64,000 nucleotides of DNA from Tepidiformaceae bacterium (GCA_958295975.1 OY282446.1:2271289-2335288); one strand, 5' to 3'; counted from the stretch's first letter, positions 25,916 through 34,056 are shown. Numbers and translations are program-made. The notes: generated by a model from the sequence alone, not told the origin.

Positions 25916-26714
25916 GGCGCGGGCGGAGGGCGCGGACGCGGGACCGGCGCCCGCGCCGGAGCGGGGCGGCGATCGCATCTCGCCGCTGACGGGCGGGCGC
26001 GTGCCCGGCCACGTGGCCATCATCATGGACGGCAACGGGCGCTGGGCCACGGAACGGGGCCTGCCGCGCACCGCCGGCCACCACGCGGGCGCGGAGAACA
26101 TCCGGCGGCTGGTCGAGCGCTTCGCCGAGCACGGCGTGCGCTACGTCACTCTCTTCGCCTTCTCCACGGAGAACTGGAACCGCCCGCACAGCGAGGTCTC
26201 CGTCATCTTCCGGCTGGTCGAGCGCTTCCTCCAGCGGGAACTGGAGCACCTGCGGCGGAACAACGTGCGCCTGCGCCATTTCGGCCGCCTCGAACGGCTG
26301 CCGACGAACCTGCGGCGGCGCGTGGAGGAGGCCATCGCGCTCACCCGCGACAACGACCGCCTGATGCTGAACGTGTGCTTCAGCTACGGCGGGCGGGACG
26401 AGATCGTGACGGCCATGCGGCGCATCGCCGAGGCGGGCATCGCCCCCGACGCCATCGACGAGGCCACCGTCTCCGCCCACCTCTTCACGGGCGGCCTGCC
26501 CGACCCCGACCTCGTGATCCGCACGGCGGGCGAGCAGCGCATCTCCAACTTCCTGCTCTGGCAAAGCGCCTACGCCGAGCTCTACTTCACCTCCGCCTGC
26601 TGGCCCGATTTCGGGCGCGAGGACATCGACCTGGCGCTGGTCGAATACGGACGCCGCAAGCGCAAGTTCGGCGCGCTCCCGCCCGAGGATCTCGACGCCT
26701 TCGGAAGCGACTAG
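25905..26714 (+). CDS. uppS: Isoprenyl transferase (undecaprenyl diphosphate synthase type)
   Basis: Adds isopentenyl units in cis to make the lipid carrier for cell-wall synthesis. 269 residues, TTG 25905 inside the end of frr. The catalytic HVAIIMDGNGRWATERGLPR segment (Asp in MDGNGRWA) starts near residue 36, after a Gly/Ala/Pro-rich extension. FAFSTENWNRP and FSYGGRDEI follow, then the late RTAGEQRISNFLLWQSAYAE. Polyprenyl length cannot be judged from sequence. The first conserved residues begin about 30 codons in, so a downstream start is possible. Confidence 0.95.
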   Translation: MPSRARAEGADAGPAPAPERGGDRISPLTGGRVPGHVAIIMDGNGRWATERGLPRTAGHHAGAENIRRLVERFAEHGVRYVTLFAFSTENWNRPHSEVSVIFRLVERFLQRELEHLRRNNVRLRHFGRLERLPTNLRRRVEEAIALTRDNDRLMLNVCFSYGGRDEIVTAMRRIAEAGIAPDAIDEATVSAHLFTGGLPDPDLVIRTAGEQRISNFLLWQSAYAELYFTSACWPDFGREDIDLALVEYGRRKRKFGALPPEDLDAFGSD

Positions 26715-26766
26715 GCGGCCGGGGCGCGCGCCCCGCAACCTCACGCTGCGTCTGGCCACGGCGGCG

Positions 26767-27531
26767 GTGGGCGTGCCCGCCCTGCTGGCCGTGATCGCGC
26801 TCGGCGGCTGGACCTTCGCCATCGTGGCGGGCCTCATCGCCCTCGGCGCGACGGCGGAGTTCGCCCGCGTCTGGCTCGCGCCCGACCGCCCCTGGCGCAC
26901 GCTGGCCCCGCTCGCCCCCATGCTGTGCGCCCCCGCCGTCGTGGTGGCGGGCGCGCACGCCAGCGAACGCTTCCTGCTGGCGGGGGCCGTGCTCGCCCTC
27001 CTCTTCCTGGCGGCGGGCCACCTCCGCACCGACGCCTTCGGCCCGCGCAAGACGCTGCGCGTCATGGGCTGGGCCATCGTCTACCCGGGCATCGTCTTCG
27101 CGACGGTGGTGCTCACGCGCGATCTGGAGCAGGGCCGCGACTGGCTGCTGCTGCTGGTGCTGACGACCTTCACGGTGGACACCGGGGCGTACGCCACGGG
27201 CTCGCTCATCGGACGGCGCCCGCTCGCGCCCGCCATCAGCCCGCGCAAGACGCTGGAGGGCGCGCTGGGCGGGCTGGCGGGGGGGCTGCTGGCCGTGGGC
27301 GTGCTCGCGCCGCTGCTCGGCCTCGGGCTCAACGCGGGCGCCATCGTCGCGCTCGGCCTCGGCCTGGGCGTGGCCGCGCAGGCGGGCGACCTGCTCGAAA
27401 GCTGGATGAAGCGCCGCGCGGGCGTGAAGGACTCGTCCGGGCTGCTGCCCGGCCACGGCGGCCTGCTCGACCGGCTCGATTCCATCGCGGGCGTGGCCCC
27501 GGTCGTCTATCTGGTCGCCAATTTCGGCTGA
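26767..27531 (+). CDS. cdsA: Phosphatidate cytidylyltransferase (N-terminal start uncertain)
   Basis: Makes CDP-diacylglycerol from phosphatidate and CTP in the membrane. At least 254 residues with 7-8 TM segments, and the C-terminal signature KDSSGLLPGHGGLLDRLDS. GTG 26767 is the first standard start, but in-frame codons upstream read NLTLRLATAAVGVP. That matches the usual CdsA N-terminus and means the real start is probably upstream, possibly CTG 26746. No ATG, GTG or TTG exists there, and no clear Shine-Dalgarno precedes GTG 26767. Last gene of the rpsB operon. Confidence 0.92.
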   Translation: MGVPALLAVIALGGWTFAIVAGLIALGATAEFARVWLAPDRPWRTLAPLAPMLCAPAVVVAGAHASERFLLAGAVLALLFLAAGHLRTDAFGPRKTLRVMGWAIVYPGIVFATVVLTRDLEQGRDWLLLLVLTTFTVDTGAYATGSLIGRRPLAPAISPRKTLEGALGGLAGGLLAVGVLAPLLGLGLNAGAIVALGLGLGVAAQAGDLLESWMKRRAGVKDSSGLLPGHGGLLDRLDSIAGVAPVVYLVANFG

Positions 27532-27556
27532 GCGGGCGCGCCGTCCGTTCTTCCGC

Positions 27557-27562
27557 GATACT
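27557..27562 (+). promoter_or_regulatory. GATACT -10 element close to the TVP38 start
   Basis: GATACT ends 7 nt before ATG 27570. The intervening GGGGGAC could instead serve as a weak Shine-Dalgarno if transcription starts further upstream. The spacing equals that of the other putative leaderless genes. Confidence 0.35.
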
Positions 27563-27569
27563 GGGGGAC

Positions 27570-28376
27570 ATGCCGGACGAAGCGCCGCCGCGCAGCGCAT
27601 TCGCCGCCTTCGCGGGGGACGGCGAGGGCCTGCCCCTGCTCCTGCGGGGGCGCGTGCTGGCGGGCATCGCCATCGCCTGCGTCGCGCTCGTGGTGGGCTA
27701 CTTCGCCGCCGCCGACGCCTTCGGCCTCTCCCTCAGCATCGACGCCGAGGGGCTGCAGGACTGGGTGGGCCGCTGGGGTCCGTGGGGACCGGTCGCGTTC
27801 GTGGCCGTGATGGGCCTCTCCGTGCTCTTCGCGCCCATCCCCAACGCGCCCATCTTCTTCGCCGCGGGGCTGATCTGGGGGCCCGTGCTGGGCACCGTCT
27901 ACTGCCTCGCGGGGCTGCTCTGGGGATCGGCGGCGGCCTTCCACGTGGCGCGGCGGCTGGGACGGCGGCACCTGCCGCGGCTCGTGGGCGCGAAAACCGC
28001 CGCGCGCATGGACGGCCTCACGCTGCGCATGGGCGGGCAGCTCATCTTCTGGGCGCGCATGGTGCCCATCGTCAACTTCGACTGGATCAGCTTCCTCGCC
28101 GGGCTCACGGCCATCGGCTTCTGGCGCTTCTTCATCTTCAGCGGGCTGGGCATGGTCATCCCTACGGCCGTGGCCGTGGCCGCGGGCGACAGCCTCGGGC
28201 GCGACTTCCGCCTCACCCTCGCCATCGGCGGCGGCTGGCTGGCGGGCGTGCTCCTCAGCGCCCTCTACTTCTGGTGGCGGCAACGGCGCGACGGTCCCGC
28301 GGAGGAAGCCGCCGGCGACGACGATGAATCCGACGAGGCCCGCGAACCGGCGACGGCGGAACCGGCCGGCTCCTGA
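27570..28376 (+). CDS. TVP38/TMEM64 (DedA-like, VTT domain) membrane protein
   Basis: 268 residues, ATG 27570. About six hydrophobic segments are seen. The VTT/SNARE-assoc core contains APIPNAPIFFAAGLIWG, then LGRRHLPRLVGAK and a re-entrant-loop region FWARMVPIVNFDWISFLAGL. The C-terminal tail is charged and acidic. Family members act as lipid or phospholipid transporters/scramblases or affect membrane potential; the exact role here is unknown. It follows cdsA but has its own putative promoter. Confidence 0.87.
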   Translation: MPDEAPPRSAFAAFAGDGEGLPLLLRGRVLAGIAIACVALVVGYFAAADAFGLSLSIDAEGLQDWVGRWGPWGPVAFVAVMGLSVLFAPIPNAPIFFAAGLIWGPVLGTVYCLAGLLWGSAAAFHVARRLGRRHLPRLVGAKTAARMDGLTLRMGGQLIFWARMVPIVNFDWISFLAGLTAIGFWRFFIFSGLGMVIPTAVAVAAGDSLGRDFRLTLAIGGGWLAGVLLSALYFWWRQRRDGPAEEAAGDDDESDEAREPATAEPAGS

Positions 28377-28380
28377 CGGA

Positions 28381-29181
28381 TCAGGTGAAGCGGCTCGGCA
28401 GCGGCTCCCGCCACGGCGGCAGCGCCACCTCGTGGCCGAGCCAGATGCCGATGTTCTCGCCCGTGCGCCCCTCCGGCCCCTCGCACAGGAGGTCGACGAG
28501 CAGCCCCCCGATCTGTTCGGGCCGCATCCAGCGCTCAAGCAGCTCCGGCGGCGGCTCCTGGCCGAGCGCGCCGCGGATCATGTTCGAGTCGGTGGCGTCC
28601 ATGCACAGGGCGTTCACGCGCACGCCGTGGGGCGCGAGCACGCGCGCCCATGCCTGCGTGAAGCCGTTGATGCCCCACTTGGTGGCATCGTACACGTCCA
28701 TGCGCGTGCCGCCGCCGGTCGAGTAGCCGGGCGGCGGGTGGATGTGGTCCGTGGCCACGCTGACGATGTGGCCGCCGCCCATTTCGGCCATGTGCGGGGC
28801 GACGGCGCGCCCGCAGAGGAACACGCCGCGCAGGTTGACGGCCACGAGCGCCTCGAAGTCGTCGAGCGCCTTGTCCCACGGGTCGAGCGGCGAGGTGGCG
28901 CGCCACACCCCCGCGTTGGCCACCATCGCGTCGATGCGCCCGAAGCGGGCGACGGCGGCGTCCACGAAGCGCCGCACGTCGGCGGCGACGGACACGTCGG
29001 CCTCGACGGCGAGGACGCGCGCGCCCTCCCCCTCCAGTTCGGCGGCGAGCGCGTGGACGGCGGGATCGACGTCGCAAAGCGCCAGCGCCGCGCCCTCGGC
29101 GGCGAGCGCGCGCGCCATGCCCGCGCCGATGCCGTGGGCGGCCCCGGTGACGGCGGCGGTGGTTCCCCCGAGCCTGTTCAT
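28381..29181 (-). CDS. SDR-family NAD(P)-dependent oxidoreductase
   Basis: 266 residues. Start ATG 29181 is preferred over 29190 because a TAGAAT -10 element overlaps the latter. The Rossmann motif is TGAAHGIGAGMA, followed by the Asp37-type acidic end of beta-2 (LALCDVDP; NAD preference likely), VANAGVW, a catalytic Ser in SVATDHI, and Tyr-xxx-Lys in VYDATKWG. A substrate loop (HPPPGYSTGGGTR) sits between Ser and Tyr. The C-terminus ends IGIWLGHEVALPP. Substrate unknown. Confidence 0.9.
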   Translation of the reverse strand: MNRLGGTTAAVTGAAHGIGAGMARALAAEGAALALCDVDPAVHALAAELEGEGARVLAVEADVSVAADVRRFVDAAVARFGRIDAMVANAGVWRATSPLDPWDKALDDFEALVAVNLRGVFLCGRAVAPHMAEMGGGHIVSVATDHIHPPPGYSTGGGTRMDVYDATKWGINGFTQAWARVLAPHGVRVNALCMDATDSNMIRGALGQEPPPELLERWMRPEQIGGLLVDLLCEGPEGRTGENIGIWLGHEVALPPWREPLPSRFT

Positions 29182-29188
29182 GCGCGAC

Positions 29189-29194
29189 ATTCTA
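29189..29194 (-). promoter_or_regulatory. TAGAAT -10 element, putative leaderless promoter of the SDR gene
   Basis: Minus-strand TAGAAT ends 7 nt before ATG 29181, and no Shine-Dalgarno precedes that ATG. The arrangement is the same as at 18697. Confidence 0.5.
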
Positions 29195-29211
29195 GCGCCC
29201 GCGCGGGCGGT

Positions 29212-29302
<91 letters not shown>

Positions 29303-29342
29303 GCTGCCCCAATTGTAGCCGGGGAGCGCGCGGCGGCGCGCC

Positions 29343-29371
29343 TTGACGGAGCGCGCCCGCGCCGCCACAAT
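29343..29371 (+). promoter_or_regulatory. Putative sigma-70 promoter of fmdB-dtd-proS
   Basis: TTGACG (29343-29348), a 17-bp spacer and CACAAT (29366-29371). It sits about 48 bp upstream of the fmdB start, behind the divergent tRNA-Ser gene. Confidence 0.45.
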
Positions 29372-29418
29372 CGGGGCCGTCCCGCATCCCGCTCCACGAG
29401 CCGCCGGAAGGATCCGCG

Positions 29419-29745
29419 TTGCCAACCTACGAGTACCGCTGCGATTCCTGCAGGCGCCGCTACGAACGGCGCGAAAGCTTCTCCGCCCCCGCCAGCCACG
29501 CCTGCCAGCGCTGCAAGCGGGGCACGGCCACGCGCATCCTGCACGCGCCCACGGTCGTCTTCAAGGGCAGCGGCTTCTACGTGAACGACAGCAGGAAGTC
29601 GCAGGAGAGCTCCTCGTCGGGCGACTCCTCCGGGGACTCCGAGGACTCCGGGAAGTCCGGGAAGTCCCCGAAATCCCTGAAGTCCGACAAAGACTCGAAG
29701 CCGTCGGGCGAGAAGGCGAGCGCCAAGAGCGCCGCGAAGAGCTAG
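29419..29745 (+). CDS. FmdB-family zinc-ribbon protein
   Basis: 108 residues, TTG 29419 with GGAAGGA upstream. The N-terminal MPTYEYRCDSCRRRYERRES opening and the second CxxC (HACQRCKRG) form the zinc ribbon of the FmdB putative regulatory family. RILHAPTVVFKGSGFYVND completes the domain. The last 50 residues are a Ser/Asp/Lys/Gly low-complexity tail made of SGDS-, SGKS- and LKSDK-like units. Molecular role is unproven in the family. First gene of a cluster with dtd and proS. Confidence 0.92.
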   Translation: MPTYEYRCDSCRRRYERRESFSAPASHACQRCKRGTATRILHAPTVVFKGSGFYVNDSRKSQESSSSGDSSGDSEDSGKSGKSPKSLKSDKDSKPSGEKASAKSAAKS

Positions 29746-29752
29746 CCGCCGC

Positions 29753-30205
29753 GTGCGCGCGCTCGTGCAGCGCGTGAGCCGCGCCAGCGTGCGCGTGGCG
29801 GGCGAGACCGTCGGGGCCATTGACGGCGGCCTCCTCATCCTGCTCGGCGTGACCCACGACGACGGCGAGGAGACCGCCGAGGCGCTCGCGCGCAAGGCGC
29901 TGGGCCTGCGCGTCTTCGACGACGGCGAGGGGCGCATGAACCGCGACCTCGCGCAGGCGGGCGGCGCCGTCCTCTGCGTGAGCCAGTTCACGCTCTACGG
30001 GGACGCGCGGCGCGGGCGGCGGCCATCCTTCACGGAGGCGGCGGAGGCGGCCCTCGCCGAGCGCCTGTGGGAGCGCTTCTGCGCCGCCATCGAGCGCGCG
30101 GGCGTGCGTTGCGCGCGCGGACGCTTCGGCGCGCGCATGGCCGTGGAGAGCGTGAACGACGGCCCCGTCACGCTGCTGCTCGACAGCGCCGACCTTCGCG
30201 CTTGA
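29753..30205 (+). CDS. dtd: D-aminoacyl-tRNA deacylase
   Basis: Removes mischarged D-amino acids (and Gly from tRNA-Ala) from tRNAs. 150 residues, GTG 29753, 7 bases after fmdB. The N-terminal MRALVQRVSRASVRV, the SQFTLYGD motif (catalytic core) and the C-terminal NDGPVTLLLD with the Gly-cis-Pro dipeptide (GP) are intact. Usual length is about 145-150. It fits the translation-quality context beside proS. Confidence 0.96.
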   Translation: MRALVQRVSRASVRVAGETVGAIDGGLLILLGVTHDDGEETAEALARKALGLRVFDDGEGRMNRDLAQAGGAVLCVSQFTLYGDARRGRRPSFTEAAEAALAERLWERFCAAIERAGVRCARGRFGARMAVESVNDGPVTLLLDSADLRA

Positions 30206-30236
30206 CCGCAACGGCAGCGGCGGGGAGCGTAGGCCC

Positions 30237-31949
30237 ATGACGCCGCCGACGCGCATGAGCCGCTACTTCCTGCGAACGCTGCGCGAGGCCCCCGCGGAGG
30301 CGGAGCTGCCCGGCCACCGGCTGCTGCTGCGCGCGGGGCTGGCCGCGCCGCTGGCCGCCGGGCTCTACAGCTTCACGCCCCTGGGCTGGCGCGCCATGCG
30401 GCGCATCGAGACGCTCATCCGCGAGGAGATGGACGCCGCGGGAGCGCACGAGCTGCGCCTGCCCGCCCTCCATCCGCTGGAGCTGTGGGAGGAATCGGGG
30501 CGCGCGCAGGCCTTCGGGGGCGCGCTCTTCCGCCTCGCCGACCGCCGCCAGCGCGGCTTCGTGCTCGCGCCCACGCACGAGGAGGCGGTGAGCATGCTCG
30601 CCGCCTCGCACATCCAGAGCTACCGCGAGCTGCCCGTCACGCTCTACCAGATCCAGCAGAAGTTCCGCGACGAGCCGCGGCCCCGCGGGGGCCTCCTGCG
30701 GCTGCGCGAATTCGGCATGAAGGACGCCTACAGCTTCGACGCCGGCTGGGAGTCGCTCGACCGCTCCTACCTCGCCATGTTCCGCGCCTACGAGCGCATC
30801 TTCGCGCGCGCGGGCGTGCCCGTGGTCGCGGTCGAGGCCGATTCCGGGGCCATCGGCGGGAAGGACAGCCAGGAGTTCATCCACCTGAACGAGCGCGGCG
30901 AGGACGAAGCCCTGCTCTGCCCGGCCTGCGGCTACGCGGCCAACGCGGAGAAGGCGGAGTTCCGCGCGGACCCGCCCGTCGCCGCCGATCCCGCCCCCGT
31001 CGAGCGCGTGGAGACGCCGGGCGTGGGCACCATCGCGGCGCTCGCCCAGTTCCTCGGCATCGAGGCGCGCCAGACGGCCAAGGCCGTGTTCCTCGTCGCC
31101 GACGGCGAGCCCCTGTTCGTCGCCATCCGCGGCGACCTCGAGGTGAACGAGACGAAGCTGCGAAACCTGCTGGGCGCGGCGACGCTCGAGCCGATGGACG
31201 ACGAGGCCGTCGCGCGCGCCGGGCTGGTGGCGGGATCCGCCGGGCCGCTGGGCCTCGCGGGCGTGCGCGTGGTGGCGGACGAGAGCGTCGCGGGCGCGCC
31301 CGGCCTCGTGGCCGGGGCCAACGAACGCGGCGTCCACCTTCGCAACCTCGCCCACGGGCGCGACTGGACCGCCGACGCGGTCGGCGACGTCGCCCTCGCG
31401 CGCGCGGGGCTGGGCTGCCCGCGCTGCGCGGAAGGGCGGCTGGAGGCGCGCGCGGGCATGGAGCTCGGCCACGTGTTCAAGCTCGGCGCGCGCTACGCGG
31501 AGACGCTGGGCGTGCGCTACCTCGACGACGCGGGCGCGCGCCATCACCCCGTCATGGGCTGCTACGGCATCGGCGTCGACCGCCTGCTGGCCGCCGTGAT
31601 CGAGGCCAACCACGACGAGGGCGGCATCGTCTGGCCCGCCACGGTCGCGCCCTTCGACGCGCACGTGGTGGCGCTCGGCAGCGACCGGCCGGAGGTGGCG
31701 GAGGCGCTGGCCGCGCTGGAGGCGGCGCTCGAGGCCGCGGGCCTGGAGGCGCTCGTGGACGACCGCGACGAATCGCCCGGGGCCAAGTTCGCGGACGCCG
31801 ATCTGCTGGGCATGCCCGTGCGCCTGACCGTCAGCCCGCGCGCCCTCGGACGGGGCGGCGTCGAGCTGAAGCCGCGCGCGGGCGGCGACGCCGTCGTGGT
31901 CCCGCTGGAGGAAGCCGTGGCGCGCGTGCGCGAGACGGCGGGCGGCTGA
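30237..31949 (+). CDS. proS: Prolyl-tRNA synthetase (bacterial type, with editing domain)
   Basis: Class II synthetase of 570 residues, ATG 30237 (ATG 30255 gives the more usual MSRYFLRTLREAP N-terminus). Motif 2 is FRDEPRPRGGLLRLREFGMKDAYSFD and motif 3 is GCYGIGVDRLLAAVIE. Between them lies the INS/YbaK-like editing insertion (roughly residues 220-385). The C-terminal anticodon domain has VDDRDESPGAKFADADLLGMP. Zinc-like pairs CPACG and CPRCAEG flank the insertion. Cytoplasmic. Confidence 0.97.
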   Translation: MTPPTRMSRYFLRTLREAPAEAELPGHRLLLRAGLAAPLAAGLYSFTPLGWRAMRRIETLIREEMDAAGAHELRLPALHPLELWEESGRAQAFGGALFRLADRRQRGFVLAPTHEEAVSMLAASHIQSYRELPVTLYQIQQKFRDEPRPRGGLLRLREFGMKDAYSFDAGWESLDRSYLAMFRAYERIFARAGVPVVAVEADSGAIGGKDSQEFIHLNERGEDEALLCPACGYAANAEKAEFRADPPVAADPAPVERVETPGVGTIAALAQFLGIEARQTAKAVFLVADGEPLFVAIRGDLEVNETKLRNLLGAATLEPMDDEAVARAGLVAGSAGPLGLAGVRVVADESVAGAPGLVAGANERGVHLRNLAHGRDWTADAVGDVALARAGLGCPRCAEGRLEARAGMELGHVFKLGARYAETLGVRYLDDAGARHHPVMGCYGIGVDRLLAAVIEANHDEGGIVWPATVAPFDAHVVALGSDRPEVAEALAALEAALEAAGLEALVDDRDESPGAKFADADLLGMPVRLTVSPRALGRGGVELKPRAGGDAVVVPLEEAVARVRETAGG

Positions 31950-31958
31950 GGCCGCGCC

Positions 31959-31987
31959 TTGCCACTGGCGGGCGCGCTTCCTACGAT
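31959..31987 (+). promoter_or_regulatory. Promoter of tRNA-Phe
   Basis: TTGCCA (31959-31964), a 17-bp spacer and TACGAT (31982-31987). The -10 ends 8 nt before the mature tRNA 5' end. Confidence 0.6.
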
Positions 31988-31995
31988 GATGGCGC

Positions 31996-32071
31996 GCTGA
32001 GGTAGCTCAGTCGGTAGAGCACTGCGCTGAAAACGCAGGTGTCCCCAGTTCGATTCTGGGCCTCAGCACCA
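31996..32071 (+). tRNA. tRNA-Phe(GAA)
   Basis: 76 nt with acceptor GCTGAGG/CCTCAGC, A discriminator and encoded CCA. The D-arm contains AGCTCAGTCGGTAGAGC. The anticodon stem CTGCG/CGCAG closes loop CTGAAAA with anticodon GAA, and the T-arm is CCCAGTTCGATTCTGGG. The convergent enoyl-CoA hydratase gene ends on the very next base. Confidence 0.97.
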
Positions 32072-32869
32072 CTACTCCCAGGCGCCCGTCCAGTTCGGGT
32101 CGCGCTTCTCGGCGAAGGCGCGCGGCCCCTCCACGGCGTCCGGCGACTGGCGGCGGCGCATCTCCCACGGGAAGACGGAGCGGGAGGCGTCGGGCAGCGC
32201 CAGGTGGAGCGCGCGCATGGCCGTCTCCTTGGTGGAGCGCACGGAGAGGGGGGCGCAGCCGAGGATGTCGGCCACCCAGCCCTCGACCGCCTCGTCCAGC
32301 CCCTCGCGGGGGACCACCTCGTTCACGAGGCCGAGCTCGTAGGCGCGCCGGGCGGTCATGTGGCGGCCCGTGAGCATGTGCCCCATGACGGCCTTGAGCG
32401 GCCCCTGGCGGGGCAGGCGGTGCACGCCGTTGGCCCCGGCGATAAGGCCCACGCGCGGCTCCGTGAGGCCGAAGCGCGCGTGTTCGGCGGCGACCACGAT
32501 GTCGCAGGCCAGCGCCATCTCGAAGCCGCCGCCGAGGGCGTAGCCGTTCACGCGCGCGATCAGCGGCTTGAACAGGTCGAAGCGGCTGGTGAGGCCGCCG
32601 AAGCCGGTGGACGGCCACGCCAGCCGCGGACGTTCGGAAGCGGGCAGGCGCGACTGCTGGGCGGTGAACTTGAGGTCGTTGCCGGCGCTGAAGGCGCGCT
32701 CCCCCTCGCCCGTGAAGACGGCCACCCAGAGGTCGTCGTCCGCGGCGAAGTCGTCCCAGACCTCGTGCAGTTCGAGGTTGGCGTGCACGTGCAGCGAGTT
32801 CATGACCTCGGGGCGGGTGATGGTGACGTAGGCGACGCGGCCCTTCTTCTCGTAGCGGCAGAACTCCAC
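32072..32869 (-). CDS. Enoyl-CoA hydratase/isomerase family protein
   Basis: Crotonase-fold enzyme acting on acyl-CoA thioesters, 265 residues. GTG 32869 with GGAGG upstream and a TAGAGT -10-like box. Oxyanion-hole segments FSAGNDLKF and NGYALGGGFEMALACD are present. FGLTEPRVGLIAGANGVHRLPR carries one of the two usual catalytic glutamates; the second position is not glutamate, so hydration is not certain and a dehydrogenase, isomerase or thioesterase variant is possible. The C-terminal AFAEKRDPNWTG is typical. Its stop abuts the tRNA-Phe CCA end. Confidence 0.9.
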   Translation of the reverse strand: MEFCRYEKKGRVAYVTITRPEVMNSLHVHANLELHEVWDDFAADDDLWVAVFTGEGERAFSAGNDLKFTAQQSRLPASERPRLAWPSTGFGGLTSRFDLFKPLIARVNGYALGGGFEMALACDIVVAAEHARFGLTEPRVGLIAGANGVHRLPRQGPLKAVMGHMLTGRHMTARRAYELGLVNEVVPREGLDEAVEGWVADILGCAPLSVRSTKETAMRALHLALPDASRSVFPWEMRRRQSPDAVEGPRAFAEKRDPNWTGAWE

Positions 32870-32928
32870 GGGGGCGACCTCCGGATGGTGAGGGGCACTC
32901 TACCGCGCCCGCGCCTCCCGCGCGCGGC

Positions 32929-32934
32929 TAGACT
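32929..32934 (+). promoter_or_regulatory. TAGACT -10 element next to a small membrane-protein start
   Basis: TAGACT ends 6 nt before ATG 32941. The intervening GGAGGC could be read as a Shine-Dalgarno, but transcription would begin at or beside the ATG. Confidence 0.45.
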
Positions 32935-32940
32935 GGAGGC

Positions 32941-33099
32941 ATGGCGTCGCTGCTCGTCGGGCTCGTGCTCCTGCCCTTCTTCGTCTGGTCGTGGATCAAG
33001 CGCGGCGCCGATGAGGACGCGGCGGCGGCGCTCTCCATCGCGGCCTGGATCGCGATCGGCGCGAGCGCCGCCGCCGCCCTCTGGTACGCGCTGGGCTGA
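32941..33099 (+). CDS. 52-residue two-TM membrane protein
   Basis: ATG 32941 to TGA 33099. The first hydrophobic helix is LLVGLVLLPFFVWSWI; a short acidic loop GADEDAAAA follows, then a second helix ending ALWYALG. Tight codon usage and the upstream TAGACT/GGAGG signals support coding. No homologue recognised. It precedes another small membrane protein and a lipoprotein on the same strand, so these may form a small envelope cluster. Confidence 0.65.
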   Translation: MASLLVGLVLLPFFVWSWIKRGADEDAAAALSIAAWIAIGASAAAALWYALG

Positions 33100-33236
33100 G
33101 GGCGCTGGCCCGCGCCCCGCGTCCGCGCGAGAATGGGCGGCATGATCGCCGCCGGAAGGCCCGTGCCGCGAAACGTGATCGCCCGCTTGCCGGAGGAAGC
33201 CCGCCCCGATCGCGTCCGCCCGCCGGAGGCCGCGGC

Positions 33237-33473
33237 GTGCTGAAGGCCCCCATCTCGCCGTACGTGGTGGCCGGGCGCATCCTCGCCATCATCGGCATGT
33301 CGTTCTTCGCCGCCGCGGGCATCCTCTTCTTCCTCGGGGGCTTCTGGCTGTGGGGAGCGCTGGCGCTGCTCGGCGCGATCCCCTTCTTCGCGCTCATCGT
33401 GGCGGTGGAGCGCCATTCGACCAAACACGGGTTGATCGGCCCTGAGCCCGACCTGCCGCACGCTGACGACTAG
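33237..33473 (+). CDS. Small membrane protein, unknown function
   Basis: 78 residues, GTG 33237. Two hydrophobic segments are seen (VVAGRILAIIGMSFFAAAGI and LGGFWLWGALALLGAIPFFALIV), followed by a charged cytoplasmic or periplasmic tail ERHSTKHGLIGPEPDLPHADD. Its last 11 bases overlap the proposed CTG start of the downstream lipoprotein gene, implying translational coupling. Not recognised. Confidence 0.6.
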   Translation: MLKAPISPYVVAGRILAIIGMSFFAAAGILFFLGGFWLWGALALLGAIPFFALIVAVERHSTKHGLIGPEPDLPHADD

Positions 33474-34053
33474 GGCGGGCGGAGCGCTCGTCGCGCTCTG
33501 CGCCATCGCGCTGCTGGCGGCGTGCGGGGGCGGCGGGCCGCAGCCGCTCGCCAGCCGCTCCTGCCAGGCGGACAACCTGCCGGAAACGTTCGAGCGGCTC
33601 GCCTTCGGCAACCTCGCGCGCGGCGACCTCGGACGCCAGGCCGGAGCGGCGGCGCTGGCGGACGCGGAGGGCGGCTACTTCGCCTTCTGGAAGGAGCGCA
33701 TCAGCGACCCCGGCGACGAGACCGCCCGCGAGCTGGTCTGCCAGATCATCGCCTTCGGCGACGCCGCCCGGGCGTCCCGCTTCGCCGCCGCCCTGCGCCC
33801 CGACCGCGAGTCGCTGGGCTCGACCGCGGCGGGCGTCCCCATCGCCGCGCACGCGACGGTCCGCGAGGTCGCGCCGCCGGACGCGGGGCCGGAGGGGGCG
33901 CGCGCCTTCCGGCTGGAGGAGCGCGGCGCGCTCGTGCGCCACGCCGTCGTGGCCGCGGACGGGCGCTTCGTGCTGAGCGTGCACCTCAGCGGCGAGCCGG
34001 AGGCGGAGATGCTCGCGCGGGCCGCCGCCATCCTCGCCTCGATGGCCCGCTGA
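33463..34053 (+). CDS. Lipoprotein of unknown function, apparent CTG start
   Basis: The frame after the small membrane gene has no ATG, GTG or TTG near its start, yet it encodes a complete signal. From CTG 33463 it reads TTRAGG, a hydrophobic core and lipobox LLAAC (Cys21), then GGGGPQPLAS. The remaining 175 residues are a compact soluble domain (CQADNLPETFERLAFGNLARGDLG; GGYFAFWKERISDPGDETA; RFVLSVHLSGEPEAEML) ending with TGA 34053. CTG 33442 is a less likely alternative. No family recognised. The start overlaps the upstream stop by 11 bases. Confidence 0.7.
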   Translation: MTTRAGGALVALCAIALLAACGGGGPQPLASRSCQADNLPETFERLAFGNLARGDLGRQAGAAALADAEGGYFAFWKERISDPGDETARELVCQIIAFGDAARASRFAAALRPDRESLGSTAAGVPIAAHATVREVAPPDAGPEGARAFRLEERGALVRHAVVAADGRFVLSVHLSGEPEAEMLARAAAILASMAR

Positions 34054-34056
34054 CGC

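Noticed and set aside
29590-29745. Ser/Asp/Gly/Lys repeats at the end of the FmdB protein considered as a separate repeat element
   Set aside because: The repeats are in frame, at the protein C-terminus, and similar low-complexity tails are common in FmdB proteins.
33142-33243. A 33-codon frame (ATG 33142) overlapping the GTG start of the small membrane protein
   Set aside because: Arg/Pro/Ala-rich, no clear ribosome-binding site and no recognisable features. It may only provide the upstream overlap; evidence is too weak to call.
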